Source: a gamma proteobacterium symbiont of Taylorina sp. (lineage in GTDB: Bacteria; Pseudomonadota; Gammaproteobacteria; GRL18). From it: a stretch of DNA of 64,000 nucleotides. The stretch is taken from NCBI GenBank assembly GCA_025655455.1, contig JAHXIV010000052.1, positions 1 through 64,000 on the forward strand, in the 5' to 3' direction. Below the pieces are notes generated by a model, which worked only from the letters and a program-made list of their open reading frames with translations, had not been told where the DNA came from and made no database searches. Below, one piece after another: positions 29,152-38,213 of this stretch. Within the stretch, counting starts at the first letter, position 1, and every line of letters starts with the position of its first letter. Position numbers and translations under genes: made by a program.

Positions 29152-30264
29152 TTATGCTTTATCAGTAAAACGGTTTTTTATTTTTTCAAAGCCCTGCATT
29201 AAACCGCCCGGTAAGAAAATCACAATAATCATAAATAATAAGCCCAGTGTTAAATGCCAGCCCTCACCAACAAACAAACCGGTAAAGTTAACCACCAGTG
29301 TTACTATACTATCAGGTAAAAAAGCAAAAAATTCATGCAGAGTCTGACTATTAACCGATGAAAATATATTTTCCAGATATTTAATAATACCAACCCCGAG
29401 AAGCGGTCCCAATAAAGTACCCACGCCGCCCAGGATTGTCATAAGAACCACTTCACCCGATGCCGTCCATTGCATTCTTTCTGCACCGGCCAGTGGATCA
29501 GTAACTGCCAGCAGACCACCGGCTAATCCTGCATACATTCCGGAAATAATAAAAGCAGCCATTAAATAAGGTCGAGTATGATATCCGGTATAGGACATAC
29601 GAGTCTGGTTGGATTTAATCGCTCTCAGGCTTAAGCCAAAGGGTGAATTGAATATTTTTAAGGAGATAAAAAAAGCAATAATTAACAATACAGCACAAAA
29701 ATAAAAACCCTGATATCCATTCATATCCAAACCAAACAAGGTGGTTGAAGGCAAACCCTCACCTGCTTCAAAAAATAAACGATCAAATATTCTTGGATCC
29801 TGTTTAGAGAGCTGCAAACCAGTTTCACCATTGGTAATAGGTGTTAACACCGAGTAGGCCAGGTTATAGGACATTTGCGCAAAAGCCAGAGTTAAAATAG
29901 AAAAATAAATACCTGAGCGGCGCAGGCTTACATAGCCAATTAAGAAAGCAAAGAAGCCAGCAAATAACATACTCAGTACTATGGCTGGCAGCACATTCAT
30001 ACTGAGCAGCTTAAATGACCACACTGCTGTGTAAGAACCCACGCCTAGAAAGGTTGCATGACCAAAAGATAAGTAGCCGGTTAAACCAAACAGAATATTA
30101 TACCCGATGGCAAAAATACCGAAAATAGCAAATTTTTGCAGCAGGTCAGGATAGGCGGCACCAATAGGTTCTAACCACCAGGGCATGGTCAGCACACCCA
30201 GTGAAAATAACAACATTGTCAACCATATATTGTTTAATCTTAATATTTTTTTATCTGGACTCAT
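29152..30264 (-). CDS. livM: ABC transporter permease, LivM/UrtC-type
   Basis: The protein has 370 residues and about 9-10 transmembrane helices, with the conserved [15 protein letters not shown] and [15 protein letters not shown] segments of the LivM family. Its start overlaps the livH stop. The substrate is not determined by the permease sequence; amides, urea, amino acids or other small organics are possible. Confidence 0.88.
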   Translation of the reverse strand: MSPDKKILRLNNIWLTMLLFSLGVLTMPWWLEPIGAAYPDLLQKFAIFGIFAIGYNILFGLTGYLSFGHATFLGVGSYTAVWSFKLLSMNVLPAIVLSMLFAGFFAFLIGYVSLRRSGIYFSILTLAFAQMSYNLAYSVLTPITNGETGLQLSKQDPRIFDRLFFEAGEGLPSTTLFGLDMNGYQGFYFCAVLLIIAFFISLKIFNSPFGLSLRAIKSNQTRMSYTGYHTRPYLMAAFIISGMYAGLAGGLLAVTDPLAGAERMQWTASGEVVLMTILGGVGTLLGPLLGVGIIKYLENIFSSVNSQTLHEFFAFLPDSIVTLVVNFTGLFVGEGWHLTLGLLFMIIVIFLPGGLMQGFEKIKNRFTDKA

Positions 30265-31280
30265 TAGTCTTCAAACACTCCCTTACGTCCCATCAATCCA
30301 CGTGGTTTTGTCAATAAAACAACAACTGCCACCAGGTAAATGATAATTTGATCAATACCCGGGAGAATCGCTTTGATTTCATTCATTGCGGCAAATGATT
30401 GCAAAACGCCTAACAAAAACCCAGCCAATACTGCTCCTTCCAGAGAACCCATACCACCAACGACTACCACTACAAATGAGAGTACCAGAAAATCCATACC
30501 CATATGATAATCCGGAGGTAAAATTGGTGCATACATAACACCAGCCAGACCGGCAACAATGCTGGCCATACCAAAAACAATAGTAAAGCGTCGCTCAATA
30601 TTAATTCCTAACAGACCAACCATATCACGATCAGCCATACCGGCTCTTACCACCAAACCAAAAGTGGTATACTTTAAAAAGGCAAATACAGAGCCAATAA
30701 TCGACATAGAAAAAGCAAAATAAATAAGTCGCCACCAGGGATAAACCACTGAATCACTCAGTCCTATCGCGCTGCCGATGGCTGCACTACCTGAGACAAT
30801 ATCCGGTGCAGGGGTAGGAATTGGATTCGCCCCGTAGAAATGGCGGACAATTTCCTGGATTACAATGGCCAGACCGAATGTTACCAGGATTTGTTCTGCA
30901 TGGGTACGGCGATAGAAATAACGGATCAGACCACGTTCCATTATGATCCCAATCATCAGCATGACAGGGATGGCAAATAAGATTGAAATAGGTACAGAGT
31001 AATCGATAATCATCGTCCCCGTATCTCCCCACCATATTTCCAGATAGGGTTGTTCTTTATAGGCATCAAAAAAGGTGATACTGGTATCTTTAACCGTTTT
31101 AGAAATCGTTAATAATTTCTGCATAGTAACCGCACAAAATGCACCCAGCATAAATAAAGCGCCATGGGCAAAATTGACCACCCCCAGGGTTCCGAAGGTC
31201 AAAGTCAGACCCAGGGCAATCAGAGCATAAGCTCCGCCTTTATCTAGACCATTTAGCAACTGGATAAAAATTGCATCCAT
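30264..31280 (-). CDS. livH: ABC transporter permease, LivH/UrtB-type
   Basis: The protein has about 338 residues with the LivH hallmark [20 protein letters not shown] near the N-terminus and the [17 protein letters not shown] block. A hydrophilic insertion near 50-85 ([20 protein letters not shown] region) enlarges the first periplasmic loop. I chose the ATG at 31280; a TTG two codons upstream is possible. Confidence 0.87.
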   Translation of the reverse strand: MDAIFIQLLNGLDKGGAYALIALGLTLTFGTLGVVNFAHGALFMLGAFCAVTMQKLLTISKTVKDTSITFFDAYKEQPYLEIWWGDTGTMIIDYSVPISILFAIPVMLMIGIIMERGLIRYFYRRTHAEQILVTFGLAIVIQEIVRHFYGANPIPTPAPDIVSGSAAIGSAIGLSDSVVYPWWRLIYFAFSMSIIGSVFAFLKYTTFGLVVRAGMADRDMVGLLGINIERRFTIVFGMASIVAGLAGVMYAPILPPDYHMGMDFLVLSFVVVVVGGMGSLEGAVLAGFLLGVLQSFAAMNEIKAILPGIDQIIIYLVAVVVLLTKPRGLMGRKGVFED

Positions 31281-31334
31281 ATTCAAACCTATACTGTTTT
31301 TATTTTAGAAAAACCCTTACTGCAGATATAATTC

Positions 31335-31376
31335 GGGGTCGAAGTCAAATGGACAACATCCATTTGACTCCAACCC
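31335..31376. repeat. REP-like hairpin, copy 2, between binding-protein and permease genes
   Basis: The arms GGGGTCGAAGTCAAATGGA and TCCATTTGACTCCAACCCC form a 19 bp stem with a few mismatches around a 4-base loop. It belongs to the same family as 245-346 and 37796-37843. Here it sits between the highly expressed binding-protein gene and the permease genes, where it could act as a processing or attenuation site that raises binding-protein levels. Confidence 0.75.
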
Positions 31377-31397
31377 CTGTTTTACAGTAATACTGAC

Positions 31398-32744
31398 CTA
31401 TACCTTGTATGGTCCTAACTCACCACCAAAGATTTTAGCATCATATTCAACCTGTGCACGTGGCACTTGTTGTACAATTTCTAATAAGTCAAACTGGCTG
31501 GTTGGGTTTTGATTACCACGTACCACCAGCACATCTTTAAAGCACTGATGATCTTCAGCGCGGTACTCTGTTGCACCATTACCCATACCATCAAATTTAA
31601 AGCCTTCCAGCTGCTTAATAACTTCTGGCGGGTAGAATGTACCAGCCATTTCACAAGCATTGGCATATAAAAGAGTTTGCACATAACAGGTATGTGCCGC
31701 CTGAGAAGGTGGGAAACCGTATTCCTGTCCAAAAGATTTAACAAAGGCCTGAGAACCCGTATCTTTTAACGCCCAGTTCCAGTTAGTAGTACCTAGAATG
31801 CCTTTCAGGTTTTCGCCCGCACCCTGAGCCATTAAGCGAGAGTATAAAGGGACAATAATTTCGAATGTTTTTCCATTAACCTGCTTGTCTCTTAAACCAA
31901 ACTGTACAGCCTGAGTTAAAGAGTTAATCATATCCTTACCATAGTGATTCAGAATTAATGTATCTGCACCGGAGTTTAGGATAGGTGTAATATATTGTGA
32001 GAAATCACCGGCCCCAACAGGGGTTTTAACCGCTTTAACTGTTTTCCAGCCAAGGCCTTCAGTGGTTTCCTTAATGGATTCTTCCTGTGTCCAGCCCCAG
32101 GTATAGTCAGCAGTTAAATGATAAGCAGAACGGTCTGTACCCATTTCTTTTTTCAGTACAGGACCCAGTGCCGAACCCGACATTTTGGCATTAAAGAAAT
32201 GGCGGAAACCATAACGACGCTTGTCTTTACCTGTTGTATCATTAGAGTGAGTCAGACCAGCCATAAATACAATACCCATTTCCTGAGCCAGACCTTGTAC
32301 TGCAATAGCAACACCAGAGGAAGAACCTCCAGAGAACATAATTACACCTTCTTTCTCAATCATACGCTTGGCAGAAGAGCGTGCTGCATCTGATTTTGTT
32401 TGTGTATCACCTGTCACATAAGTGACTTTTTTTCCTAAAATACCATTACCTTTCAGCTTGTGAGGTTTCATGGTATTCATCATTCCGCCATCACCCTCAC
32501 CATTAAGGTGTTTGACAGCCAGTTTAAAGGCACGTAGTTCATCAGCACCTTCATCAGCATAGGCACCTGTTTGAGGCACGTTAAAACCCAGTACCACATT
32601 TTTTGAATTAGCTGGATTATTTCTAAAATCTTCTGCCCAGGCATTTCGGCTGAAGATTATGGGTGCTCCAACAGCCATTGCACTTGCAACACCTGCTTTC
32701 AGTACACGGCGACGCATTAAGTTAGTTGTTTTGTTATCTGACAT
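31398..32744 (-). CDS. ABC transporter substrate-binding protein with Tat signal
   Basis: The protein has about 448 residues. The N-terminus NLMRRRVLKAGVASAMAVGA has a twin-arginine motif followed by a hydrophobic segment and a cleavage site after WA. The mature part is a type I periplasmic-binding fold of the LivJ/UrtA class (VVLGFNVPQTGAYADEGADE at its start, in fragments). Tat export suggests folding or cofactor/metal loading in the cytoplasm. The ATG at 32744 follows AAAAGGGG; a GTG ten codons upstream is less likely. The ligand is unknown. Confidence 0.85.
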   Translation of the reverse strand: MSDNKTTNLMRRRVLKAGVASAMAVGAPIIFSRNAWAEDFRNNPANSKNVVLGFNVPQTGAYADEGADELRAFKLAVKHLNGEGDGGMMNTMKPHKLKGNGILGKKVTYVTGDTQTKSDAARSSAKRMIEKEGVIMFSGGSSSGVAIAVQGLAQEMGIVFMAGLTHSNDTTGKDKRRYGFRHFFNAKMSGSALGPVLKKEMGTDRSAYHLTADYTWGWTQEESIKETTEGLGWKTVKAVKTPVGAGDFSQYITPILNSGADTLILNHYGKDMINSLTQAVQFGLRDKQVNGKTFEIIVPLYSRLMAQGAGENLKGILGTTNWNWALKDTGSQAFVKSFGQEYGFPPSQAAHTCYVQTLLYANACEMAGTFYPPEVIKQLEGFKFDGMGNGATEYRAEDHQCFKDVLVVRGNQNPTSQFDLLEIVQQVPRAQVEYDAKIFGGELGPYKV

Positions 32745-32914
32745 TGATTGATTCCCCTTTTGTATAGTAGACACTAAGACTAAAGCATTTTTAAGCCTAT
32801 ATCAATGACATTTGGCATATTATGAATATCTAATTAATATTTGTTTTGTATATTTGTATTCAATTTATAACAGCAATTTGGGTCAAAATAATTAAGCAAT
32901 TAGGATCTATTTTA

Positions 32915-32928
32915 TTGATCCAGATCAA
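32915..32928. promoter_or_regulatory. Perfect FNR/ANR box between dsrA and the ABC importer
   Basis: TTGATCCAGATCAA is a perfect match to TTGATN4ATCAA. It lies in the divergent spacer, centred about 50 bp upstream of the likely dsrA transcription start and about 177 bp upstream of the binding-protein start. An oxygen-responsive Fnr/Anr-type regulator is the expected binder. Confidence 0.7.
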
Positions 32929-32934
32929 TAAAAC

Positions 32935-32964
32935 TTGACATTTATCATTAGTTATTTTTAAAAT
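32935..32964 (+). promoter_or_regulatory. Sigma70-type promoter for dsrA
   Basis: A perfect -35 TTGACA (32935-32940) is followed after 18 bp by TAAAAT (32959-32964). The predicted transcript starts near 32971, leaving a leader of about 100 nt before the dsrA ribosome binding site (CAGGAG). Confidence 0.6.
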
Positions 32965-33069
32965 AACACAATAACTCATTGTTTTATAACCATATTCTAT
33001 TTAAGGTTATTTTTGCTTATTCAATTACCTGAATGAACAAAATCTCAAATAATTTTACAGGAGCATTTT

Positions 33070-34329
33070 ATGTCAAAAGTAAAAATTTATGATACCCCGA
33101 TGTTGGATGAATTAGAGACCGGTGAATGGCCTAGCTTTATCAGCGGCATAAAGCGTTTAAGAGACAAACACCCTGATGAACGTATTAATTCAATGGTCAG
33201 TGGTCTTTTAGGTCAGCTGGAGCATTCATACGAAACTCGTATGGGCTGGTGGAAAGGTGGCACTGTTTCCGTATTCGGTTATGGAGGCGGAATTATTCCA
33301 CGTTTCTCAGAAGTTGCAGGGCACTTCCCTGAATCAAAAGAATTTCACACAGTTCGAGTACAGCCGCCTGCAGGCAATTTCTACACAGCTGATATTTTAA
33401 ATCAGCTGGCTGATGATTGGGAAGCACATGGTTCCGGTCTGCAGACTTTTCATGGTCAGACCGGTAATATTATGTTTATTGGTGCCACCACCAGTGAAAT
33501 GCAGCCTTTTTTTGATAAAGTCAATTCTTATGGCTGGGATCTGGGTGGAGCAGGACCTTGTGTTCGTACTGCAATGGCCTGCGTGGGCGCCGCCCGCTGT
33601 GAGCATTCCTGTACTAATGAACATGGCATGATGCGTCATCTGGTGAATGAATTTCAGGATGACCTGCACAGACCTGCTCTGCCTTATAAATTCAAAGTTA
33701 AGGTCTCAGGTTGTCCAAATGATTGTACTAATGCGATAGAACGGGCTGATATGGCCGTGATTGGTATCTGGCGTGATGACATGAAGGTTGACCAGGAAGA
33801 AGTAAAAACCTTTGTTGCTGACAAGGGGCGTGACTATGTGATAGATAATGTGACCAGTCGTTGCCCAAGCAATGCCATCAAATTGGCAGATGATAATACA
33901 TTAGAGGTAAACAACAAAGAGTGTGTGCGTTGTATGCATTGCATTAATGTGATGACTAAAGCATTAGCTCCTGGTGATGATAAGGGTGTGACGATTCTTA
34001 TCGGTGGTAAACGCACCCTGAAAATTGGTGATATGATGGGTACTGTTGTGGCTCCTTTCTTAAAAGTAGACACCATGGAAGAAATCGAATATCTGGTTGA
34101 GTTAACCGGTGAAATGATTGACTTCTTTGCAGAAAATGCTTTAGAGCATGAACGTACCGGTGAAATGATAGAACGTATTGGTCTGGTTAACTATCTTGAA
34201 GGTATTGGTCTGGATTTAAATCCCAATATGGTGAGTGAACCGCGTCAGTGTTCGTACGTACGTATGGATGGCTGGGATGAAGAAGTTAAGAAATGGTATG
34301 ACAAAAAAACAGAAGCCATATCAGCTTAA
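33070..34329 (+). CDS. dsrA: Reverse-type dissimilatory sulfite reductase alpha subunit
   Basis: The protein has 419 residues, the usual DsrA length. The siroheme/[4Fe-4S] region holds CVRTAMACVGAARCEHSC (Cys164-181) and SGCPNDC (Cys215, Cys219), and a ferredoxin domain carries Cys265 and CVRCMHC (285-291). The sequence, e.g. VSVFGYGGGIIPRFSEV and NAIERAD, is of the oxidative type found in gammaproteobacterial sulfur oxidisers. In the cytoplasm DsrAB converts persulfidic sulfur to sulfite. Unusually, no dsrB or other dsr gene follows: a terminator lies 32 bp after the stop. The partner DsrB must be encoded elsewhere. Confidence 0.92.
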   Translation: MSKVKIYDTPMLDELETGEWPSFISGIKRLRDKHPDERINSMVSGLLGQLEHSYETRMGWWKGGTVSVFGYGGGIIPRFSEVAGHFPESKEFHTVRVQPPAGNFYTADILNQLADDWEAHGSGLQTFHGQTGNIMFIGATTSEMQPFFDKVNSYGWDLGGAGPCVRTAMACVGAARCEHSCTNEHGMMRHLVNEFQDDLHRPALPYKFKVKVSGCPNDCTNAIERADMAVIGIWRDDMKVDQEEVKTFVADKGRDYVIDNVTSRCPSNAIKLADDNTLEVNNKECVRCMHCINVMTKALAPGDDKGVTILIGGKRTLKIGDMMGTVVAPFLKVDTMEEIEYLVELTGEMIDFFAENALEHERTGEMIERIGLVNYLEGIGLDLNPNMVSEPRQCSYVRMDGWDEEVKKWYDKKTEAISA

Positions 34330-34361
34330 ATCCTGGAAAATAAAATCCGTGATTATAATTT

Positions 34362-34402
34362 GACCGTACTATTATTTGATGTACGGTCATTTTTTATTTT
34401 TT
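34362..34402 (+). terminator. Rho-independent terminator of dsrA
   Basis: The arms GACCGTAC (34362-34369) and GTACGGTC (34381-34388) form a perfect 8 bp stem, followed by ATTTTTTATTTTTT. Its position, just after the stop, means dsrA is transcribed alone. Confidence 0.88.
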
Positions 34403-34462
34403 CCTCAGCTTCTTTCTCAGCAATATAGGCTTCTAAAGCTTCAGTTGGTAGTGATTATTGAT

Positions 34463-35845
34463 TTATATCAGTTTAGAGAAGCGTGAAGTTTTTTCATCGG
34501 GTTTAATATAGCGATCAAATACCATACAAATATTTCTAATTAATAAACGTCCCTTGGAAGTGACTTTGATTGAATGGTCATCCATAGTAATCAGGCCATC
34601 ATCAACCATTACTCTATAACGCTCCAGCTCATTGGCAAAATAGTCTTTAAAACTAATAGCAAAACGTGTTTCAATAGCAGTGAAATTCAGGCTGAAATGA
34701 CAAATTAGCTGCATAATGGTTTCACGACGAATTAAATCATCATTGTCAATTTCAACGCCTCTGAAAACAGCTAGCTCACCAGCATCAATTTTTGAGAAAT
34801 ATTCATCCATAGTGCGGACATTTTGAGCAAAACTATTGGCAATAGTACCGATAGAAGTAATACCAATGCCCACTAAATCACAATCTGCATGAGTCGCATA
34901 GCCCTGAAAATTCCTGTATAACTTACCATTTTTCTGTGCAATGGTTAGTTCATCTGCAGGTTTAGAAAAGTGATCCATACCGATGTAAACATAGCCGGCA
35001 TTAGTCAGTTTTTCCATACAATGCTTAAAAATTTCTAATTTTATAGAGGCAGGGGGCAGTTCATCCTCATTAATCCGACGTTGTGGTTTAAAGCGTTCCG
35101 GCAAATGTGCATAATTAAAAACCGAGACTCTGTCAGGACTAATTTGTATTAACTCATCAAGAGTTCGATCAAAGCTTTCAACAGTTTGTAAGGGCAGACC
35201 ATAAATTAAGTCCACACTTATGGATTTAAAATTTTCATCACGTGCTGCAGTCAATGCAGACAGAGTCTCTTCCCGACTTTGAATACGATTTACTGCTTTT
35301 TGTACCGCCGGGTTAAAATCCTGAACGCCCAGGCTCATACGATTAAAACCCAGTTCACGCAGTAACTTAATACTGTCACGACTCACTTCACGAGGGTCAA
35401 TTTCAATAGAATATTCACCTGAATCATCATCATGCAGGTTAAAATTCTGGCGAGTCACAGCCATTAATTGACGCATTTCATCATGACTGATAAAAGTAGG
35501 TGTTCCTCCCCCCCAGTGCAGTTGATTGACCTTTCTTGAGGAGTCAAATAACTTGCCCTGCATTTCAATTTCTTTGAAAACCCTTTCCAAATAAGGCATT
35601 GCTTTAGAGCGGTCTTTGGTCACCACCTTATTACAGCCACAATAAAAACACACCGTATCACAAAATGGGATATGAAAATAAAGTGATAAATCTTTATCAG
35701 ACTGATTAGATTTCTCAGCAAATTTTTTATAGGTATCTGCTGTATATTCTTCATTAAACTGCACTGCTGTAGGGTATGAAGTATAACGAGGTCCTGCTTT
35801 GTCATAACGCTTAATAAGTTGCTGATCAAACTCAACAATTGCCAT
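34463..35845 (-). CDS. hemN: Oxygen-independent coproporphyrinogen III oxidase
   Basis: The protein has 460 residues. The radical-SAM motif is in FCDTVCFYCGCNK, with the additional Cys typical of HemN, and the N-terminal LIKRYDKAGPRYTSYPTA is diagnostic. It decarboxylates coproporphyrinogen III without oxygen, for heme and siroheme-related supply under anoxia. The ATG at 35845 (AGGA eight bases upstream) is preferred over the longer ORF, which runs into an intergenic repeat. Confidence 0.93.
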   Translation of the reverse strand: MAIVEFDQQLIKRYDKAGPRYTSYPTAVQFNEEYTADTYKKFAEKSNQSDKDLSLYFHIPFCDTVCFYCGCNKVVTKDRSKAMPYLERVFKEIEMQGKLFDSSRKVNQLHWGGGTPTFISHDEMRQLMAVTRQNFNLHDDDSGEYSIEIDPREVSRDSIKLLRELGFNRMSLGVQDFNPAVQKAVNRIQSREETLSALTAARDENFKSISVDLIYGLPLQTVESFDRTLDELIQISPDRVSVFNYAHLPERFKPQRRINEDELPPASIKLEIFKHCMEKLTNAGYVYIGMDHFSKPADELTIAQKNGKLYRNFQGYATHADCDLVGIGITSIGTIANSFAQNVRTMDEYFSKIDAGELAVFRGVEIDNDDLIRRETIMQLICHFSLNFTAIETRFAISFKDYFANELERYRVMVDDGLITMDDHSIKVTSKGRLLIRNICMVFDRYIKPDEKTSRFSKLI

Positions 35846-35857
35846 AATGTGTATCCT

Positions 35858-35965
35858 GATAAGAGCCCTCGGCAAATATTGTATGCCGCTGTCACTTTGC
35901 AAATCTTTTTTTACGAAAGAAGAAATTACAAATAAGACAGAGGTTCAAATTTATGTTTGACAAGA
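35858..35965. repeat. Dispersed ~100 bp intergenic repeat, copy 2
   Basis: It aligns with 27533-27632 over shared blocks GCCGCTGT, CTTTGCAAA, CAAATAAGACAG and TTTATGTTTGA. It lies directly upstream of hemN and may overlap its promoter. Confidence 0.6.
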
Positions 35966-36058
35966 ACTCGGGTCAACAAATATCATGCTGACTAATAGAA
36001 GAAGGAGTTATCCAAGAAAGTGTGTATTATGCCAGTTTAAGGCTTAGGAAACCAGAAA

Positions 36059-36201
36059 CTAATCTTTACGGCCATAGGGATATTTTTCATCATCAAATGA
36101 ATGTACCCATTGTGGAAAGTTGACAATCATAATAATCATCACCAGTCCGGTTAAGAAAGCTTCCGGATAAATCATCAAAAAAATATAGGGGGTGTATTCA
36201 T
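36059..36201 (-). pseudogene. Small membrane protein gene with an apparent frameshift
   Basis: An ATG at 36201 has a strong ribosome binding site (AGGAG at 36211-36215), but its frame ends after 8 codons at a run of seven T. One extra T in that run would join it to the downstream frame MIYPEAFLTGLVMIIMIVNF, giving a protein of about 46 residues with one transmembrane helix and a charged tail (DDEKYPYGRKD). It is therefore a fresh frameshift, a sequencing error in a homopolymer, or a slippage site. Otherwise a 38-codon ORF from 36175 is possible. The family is not recognised. Confidence 0.5.
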
Positions 36202-36247
36202 AAGAGACTTCTCCTGTTTACCAGGGTTAGAAACTATACCTTTATTC

Positions 36248-36946
36248 TTAGTCCTTTTTTTCAAATAAAATATCCCGGACTGCATGTCCTAATCGCTCAC
36301 CACGACGTTCAAATTTTGTCATAGGGCGATGTTCCGGACGTGGAATATAATCATCACTATCTGAACAATTTTTAAAACCTTGTGCGCCTCGCATTTCTTT
36401 CAACATCTGCACAGCATAATCTTTCCAGTCCGTCGCCATGTGAAACTGACCATGAGACTGTAGTTTTTTTCTGAGTAATTGAATAAATTCTTCTTTGACG
36501 ATACGGCGTTTATTATGACGCCTTTTATGCCACGGATCAGGAAAAAAAAGATATACAGCAGCTAAACTTTCATCCAAAATTTGTGATTTTAACACTTCAA
36601 CAGCATCAGCCTGCATCACTCTAAGATTGGTCAGTGAACACTCACTTATATTTCCAAGCAAGCGTCCTACTCCAGGCTTGTGAACTTCAATGCCCAGATA
36701 ATTATTATCCGGATTATTGACCGCCATTTCAATTAGAGAATCTCCCATACCAAAGCCAATTTCCAGAATAACAGAGGATTTTTTTTCATAAAGCTGTTCA
36801 AAATCAAGGAGCTGTTTATCGGCTTTTATCCCATAAATCTGCCATAGTTCAGTATAGGACTTCTCCTGTCCCGGCGTCATTCGACCGGAACGAACCACAT
36901 AACTTTTGATATTTCTGGGATGTTCAACCTTGTCTTTATCACACAC
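36248..36946 (-). CDS. trmB: tRNA (guanine-N7-)-methyltransferase
   Basis: The protein has 232 residues. The SAM-binding motif ILEIGFGMGDSLIEMA and the family signature FPDPWHKRRHNKRRIV are present. It methylates G46 of tRNA using SAM. It is on the same strand as thiG, 19 bp downstream of it. Confidence 0.95.
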   Translation of the reverse strand: MCDKDKVEHPRNIKSYVVRSGRMTPGQEKSYTELWQIYGIKADKQLLDFEQLYEKKSSVILEIGFGMGDSLIEMAVNNPDNNYLGIEVHKPGVGRLLGNISECSLTNLRVMQADAVEVLKSQILDESLAAVYLFFPDPWHKRRHNKRRIVKEEFIQLLRKKLQSHGQFHMATDWKDYAVQMLKEMRGAQGFKNCSDSDDYIPRPEHRPMTKFERRGERLGHAVRDILFEKKD

Positions 36947-36965
36947 TATAAATGATCACCTTCCA

Positions 36966-37748
36966 TTAAAAGAAAGTACCGTCGATAGGTGATGAAGCAC
37001 TGGCATAAGCTTTTTTCGGCATGCGTCCAGCTAAAAAGGATTCACGCCCGGCTTCAATGGCTTTCTGCATTGCAGAAGCCATTAAAACTGGTTTTTTAGC
37101 ACCGGCAATTGCAGTATTCATCAATACTGCATCACAACCTAATTCCATTGCAATAGCAGCATCTGAGGCTGTTCCTACACCGGCATCAACTAAAATCGGC
37201 ACTGTCGCATTTTCTATAATTAAGCGAATATTATGTGGATTACAAATACCCAGACCTGAGCCAATTAATCCTGCCAGAGGCATCACAGAAACACAGCCCA
37301 TATCTTCCAGACGTTTGGCTATAATTGGATCATCACTGGTGTAAACCATTACTTTAAAACCATCTTTGATCAATAATTCAGCCGCTGCTATGGTATCGAC
37401 CATATTAGGATAAAGTGTTTTTTCATCTCCTAATACTTCCAGTTTAACCAGATCATGACCATCGAGTAATTCACGGGCCAATTGACAGGTTCTTACCGCG
37501 TCTTTGGCCGTATAGCAGCCAGCTGTATTGGGAAGAATCGTATATTTTTCAGGGGAAATTACATCCAGCAGATTAGGCTCATGCGGATTTTGTCCAATAT
37601 TAGTACGACGAATGGCAACTGTCACAATTTCAGCTCCGCTGGCTTCTATGGCATCACGAGTTTCATCCATATCCTTATACTTACCTGTACCTACCAGTAA
37701 ACGCGAATTATAGGTTTTACCGGCAATGATCAACTTATCATCTTGCAT
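36966..37748 (-). CDS. thiG: Thiazole synthase
   Basis: The protein has 260 residues with a TIM-barrel layout, the Schiff-base lysine in LVKLEVLGD, and the phosphate-binding [21 protein letters not shown] region (in fragments). It builds the thiazole phosphate moiety of thiamine from DXP, dehydroglycine and ThiS thiocarboxylate. It lies about 125 bp after thiS, separated by a REP-like hairpin. Confidence 0.95.
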   Translation of the reverse strand: MQDDKLIIAGKTYNSRLLVGTGKYKDMDETRDAIEASGAEIVTVAIRRTNIGQNPHEPNLLDVISPEKYTILPNTAGCYTAKDAVRTCQLARELLDGHDLVKLEVLGDEKTLYPNMVDTIAAAELLIKDGFKVMVYTSDDPIIAKRLEDMGCVSVMPLAGLIGSGLGICNPHNIRLIIENATVPILVDAGVGTASDAAIAMELGCDAVLMNTAIAGAKKPVLMASAMQKAIEAGRESFLAGRMPKKAYASASSPIDGTFF

Positions 37749-37795
37749 TATTTGTCCTGTTTAAAGTGTTGAAAAAAACTATTATCCTAAGTACA

Positions 37796-37843
37796 GGGGT
37801 CGGAGTCAATTTGCTCTGCCAGGAGAAATTTGACTTCGACCCC
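37796..37843. repeat. REP-like hairpin, copy 3, between thiS and thiG
   Basis: The left arm GGGGTCGGAGTCAATTT and right arm AAATTTGACTTCGACCCC form a long stem with few mismatches. It is the same family as the copies at 245 and 31335. It may separate thiS and thiG messages. Confidence 0.75.
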
Positions 37844-37872
37844 ATCCAGAAGAGCCTTCAGCCAATATAAAA

Positions 37873-38073
37873 CTAACCACCACCGATAGCATTGACTATT
37901 TCCACCTTATCTCCAGCAGAAATTAAATGTTCTGCATGGCGGCTTTTCGGTACAATTTCTTCATTAATTTCCAAAGCCAGTCGCTTACCGAGCAAATCCA
38001 TTTCTTCCAGTAGTTGTAATACAGAGTACAAATCCTGCACCTGACGCGGCTCCCCATTTACAAATATTTCCAA
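37873..38073 (-). CDS. thiS: Sulfur carrier protein ThiS
   Basis: The protein has 66 residues with the ubiquitin-like fold, starting MEIFVNGEPRQV and ending IVNAIGGG. The terminal Gly-Gly is adenylated and thiocarboxylated. It donates sulfur to ThiG. It is distinct from the MoaD-like carrier in the AOR operon. Confidence 0.92.
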   Translation of the reverse strand: MEIFVNGEPRQVQDLYSVLQLLEEMDLLGKRLALEINEEIVPKSRHAEHLISAGDKVEIVNAIGGG

Positions 38074-38130
38074 AAAACATCTCCTTTTCTGAAATTGGAG
38101 TTAAATACAGGCTTGTATTCTACACTTTTT

Positions 38131-38150
38131 TCAGTAATATTAGTTACTGA
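38131..38150. promoter_or_regulatory. Inverted repeat upstream of the second AOR gene
   Basis: TCAGTAA and TTACTGA form a perfect 7 bp inverted repeat with a 6-base spacer, in the spacer between thiS and the divergent AOR gene. It could be an operator; no regulator gene is adjacent. Confidence 0.35.
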
Positions 38151-38213
38151 ACATTTTATATTCTAGAATATACTATCAAAATAAATATCTTTAGACCCAC
38201 CGGAGTATAATGC

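Noticed and set aside
34403..34462. A short gene between dsrA and hemN (minus strand, PTEALEAYIAEKEAEEK)
   Set aside because: There is an open frame but no start codon or ribosome binding site, and it overlaps the dsrA terminator. It may be a relic.
34458..34471. FNR-like box TTGATTTATATCAG
   Set aside because: It matches at 9 of 10 positions but lies over the hemN stop codon, where no promoter is expected.
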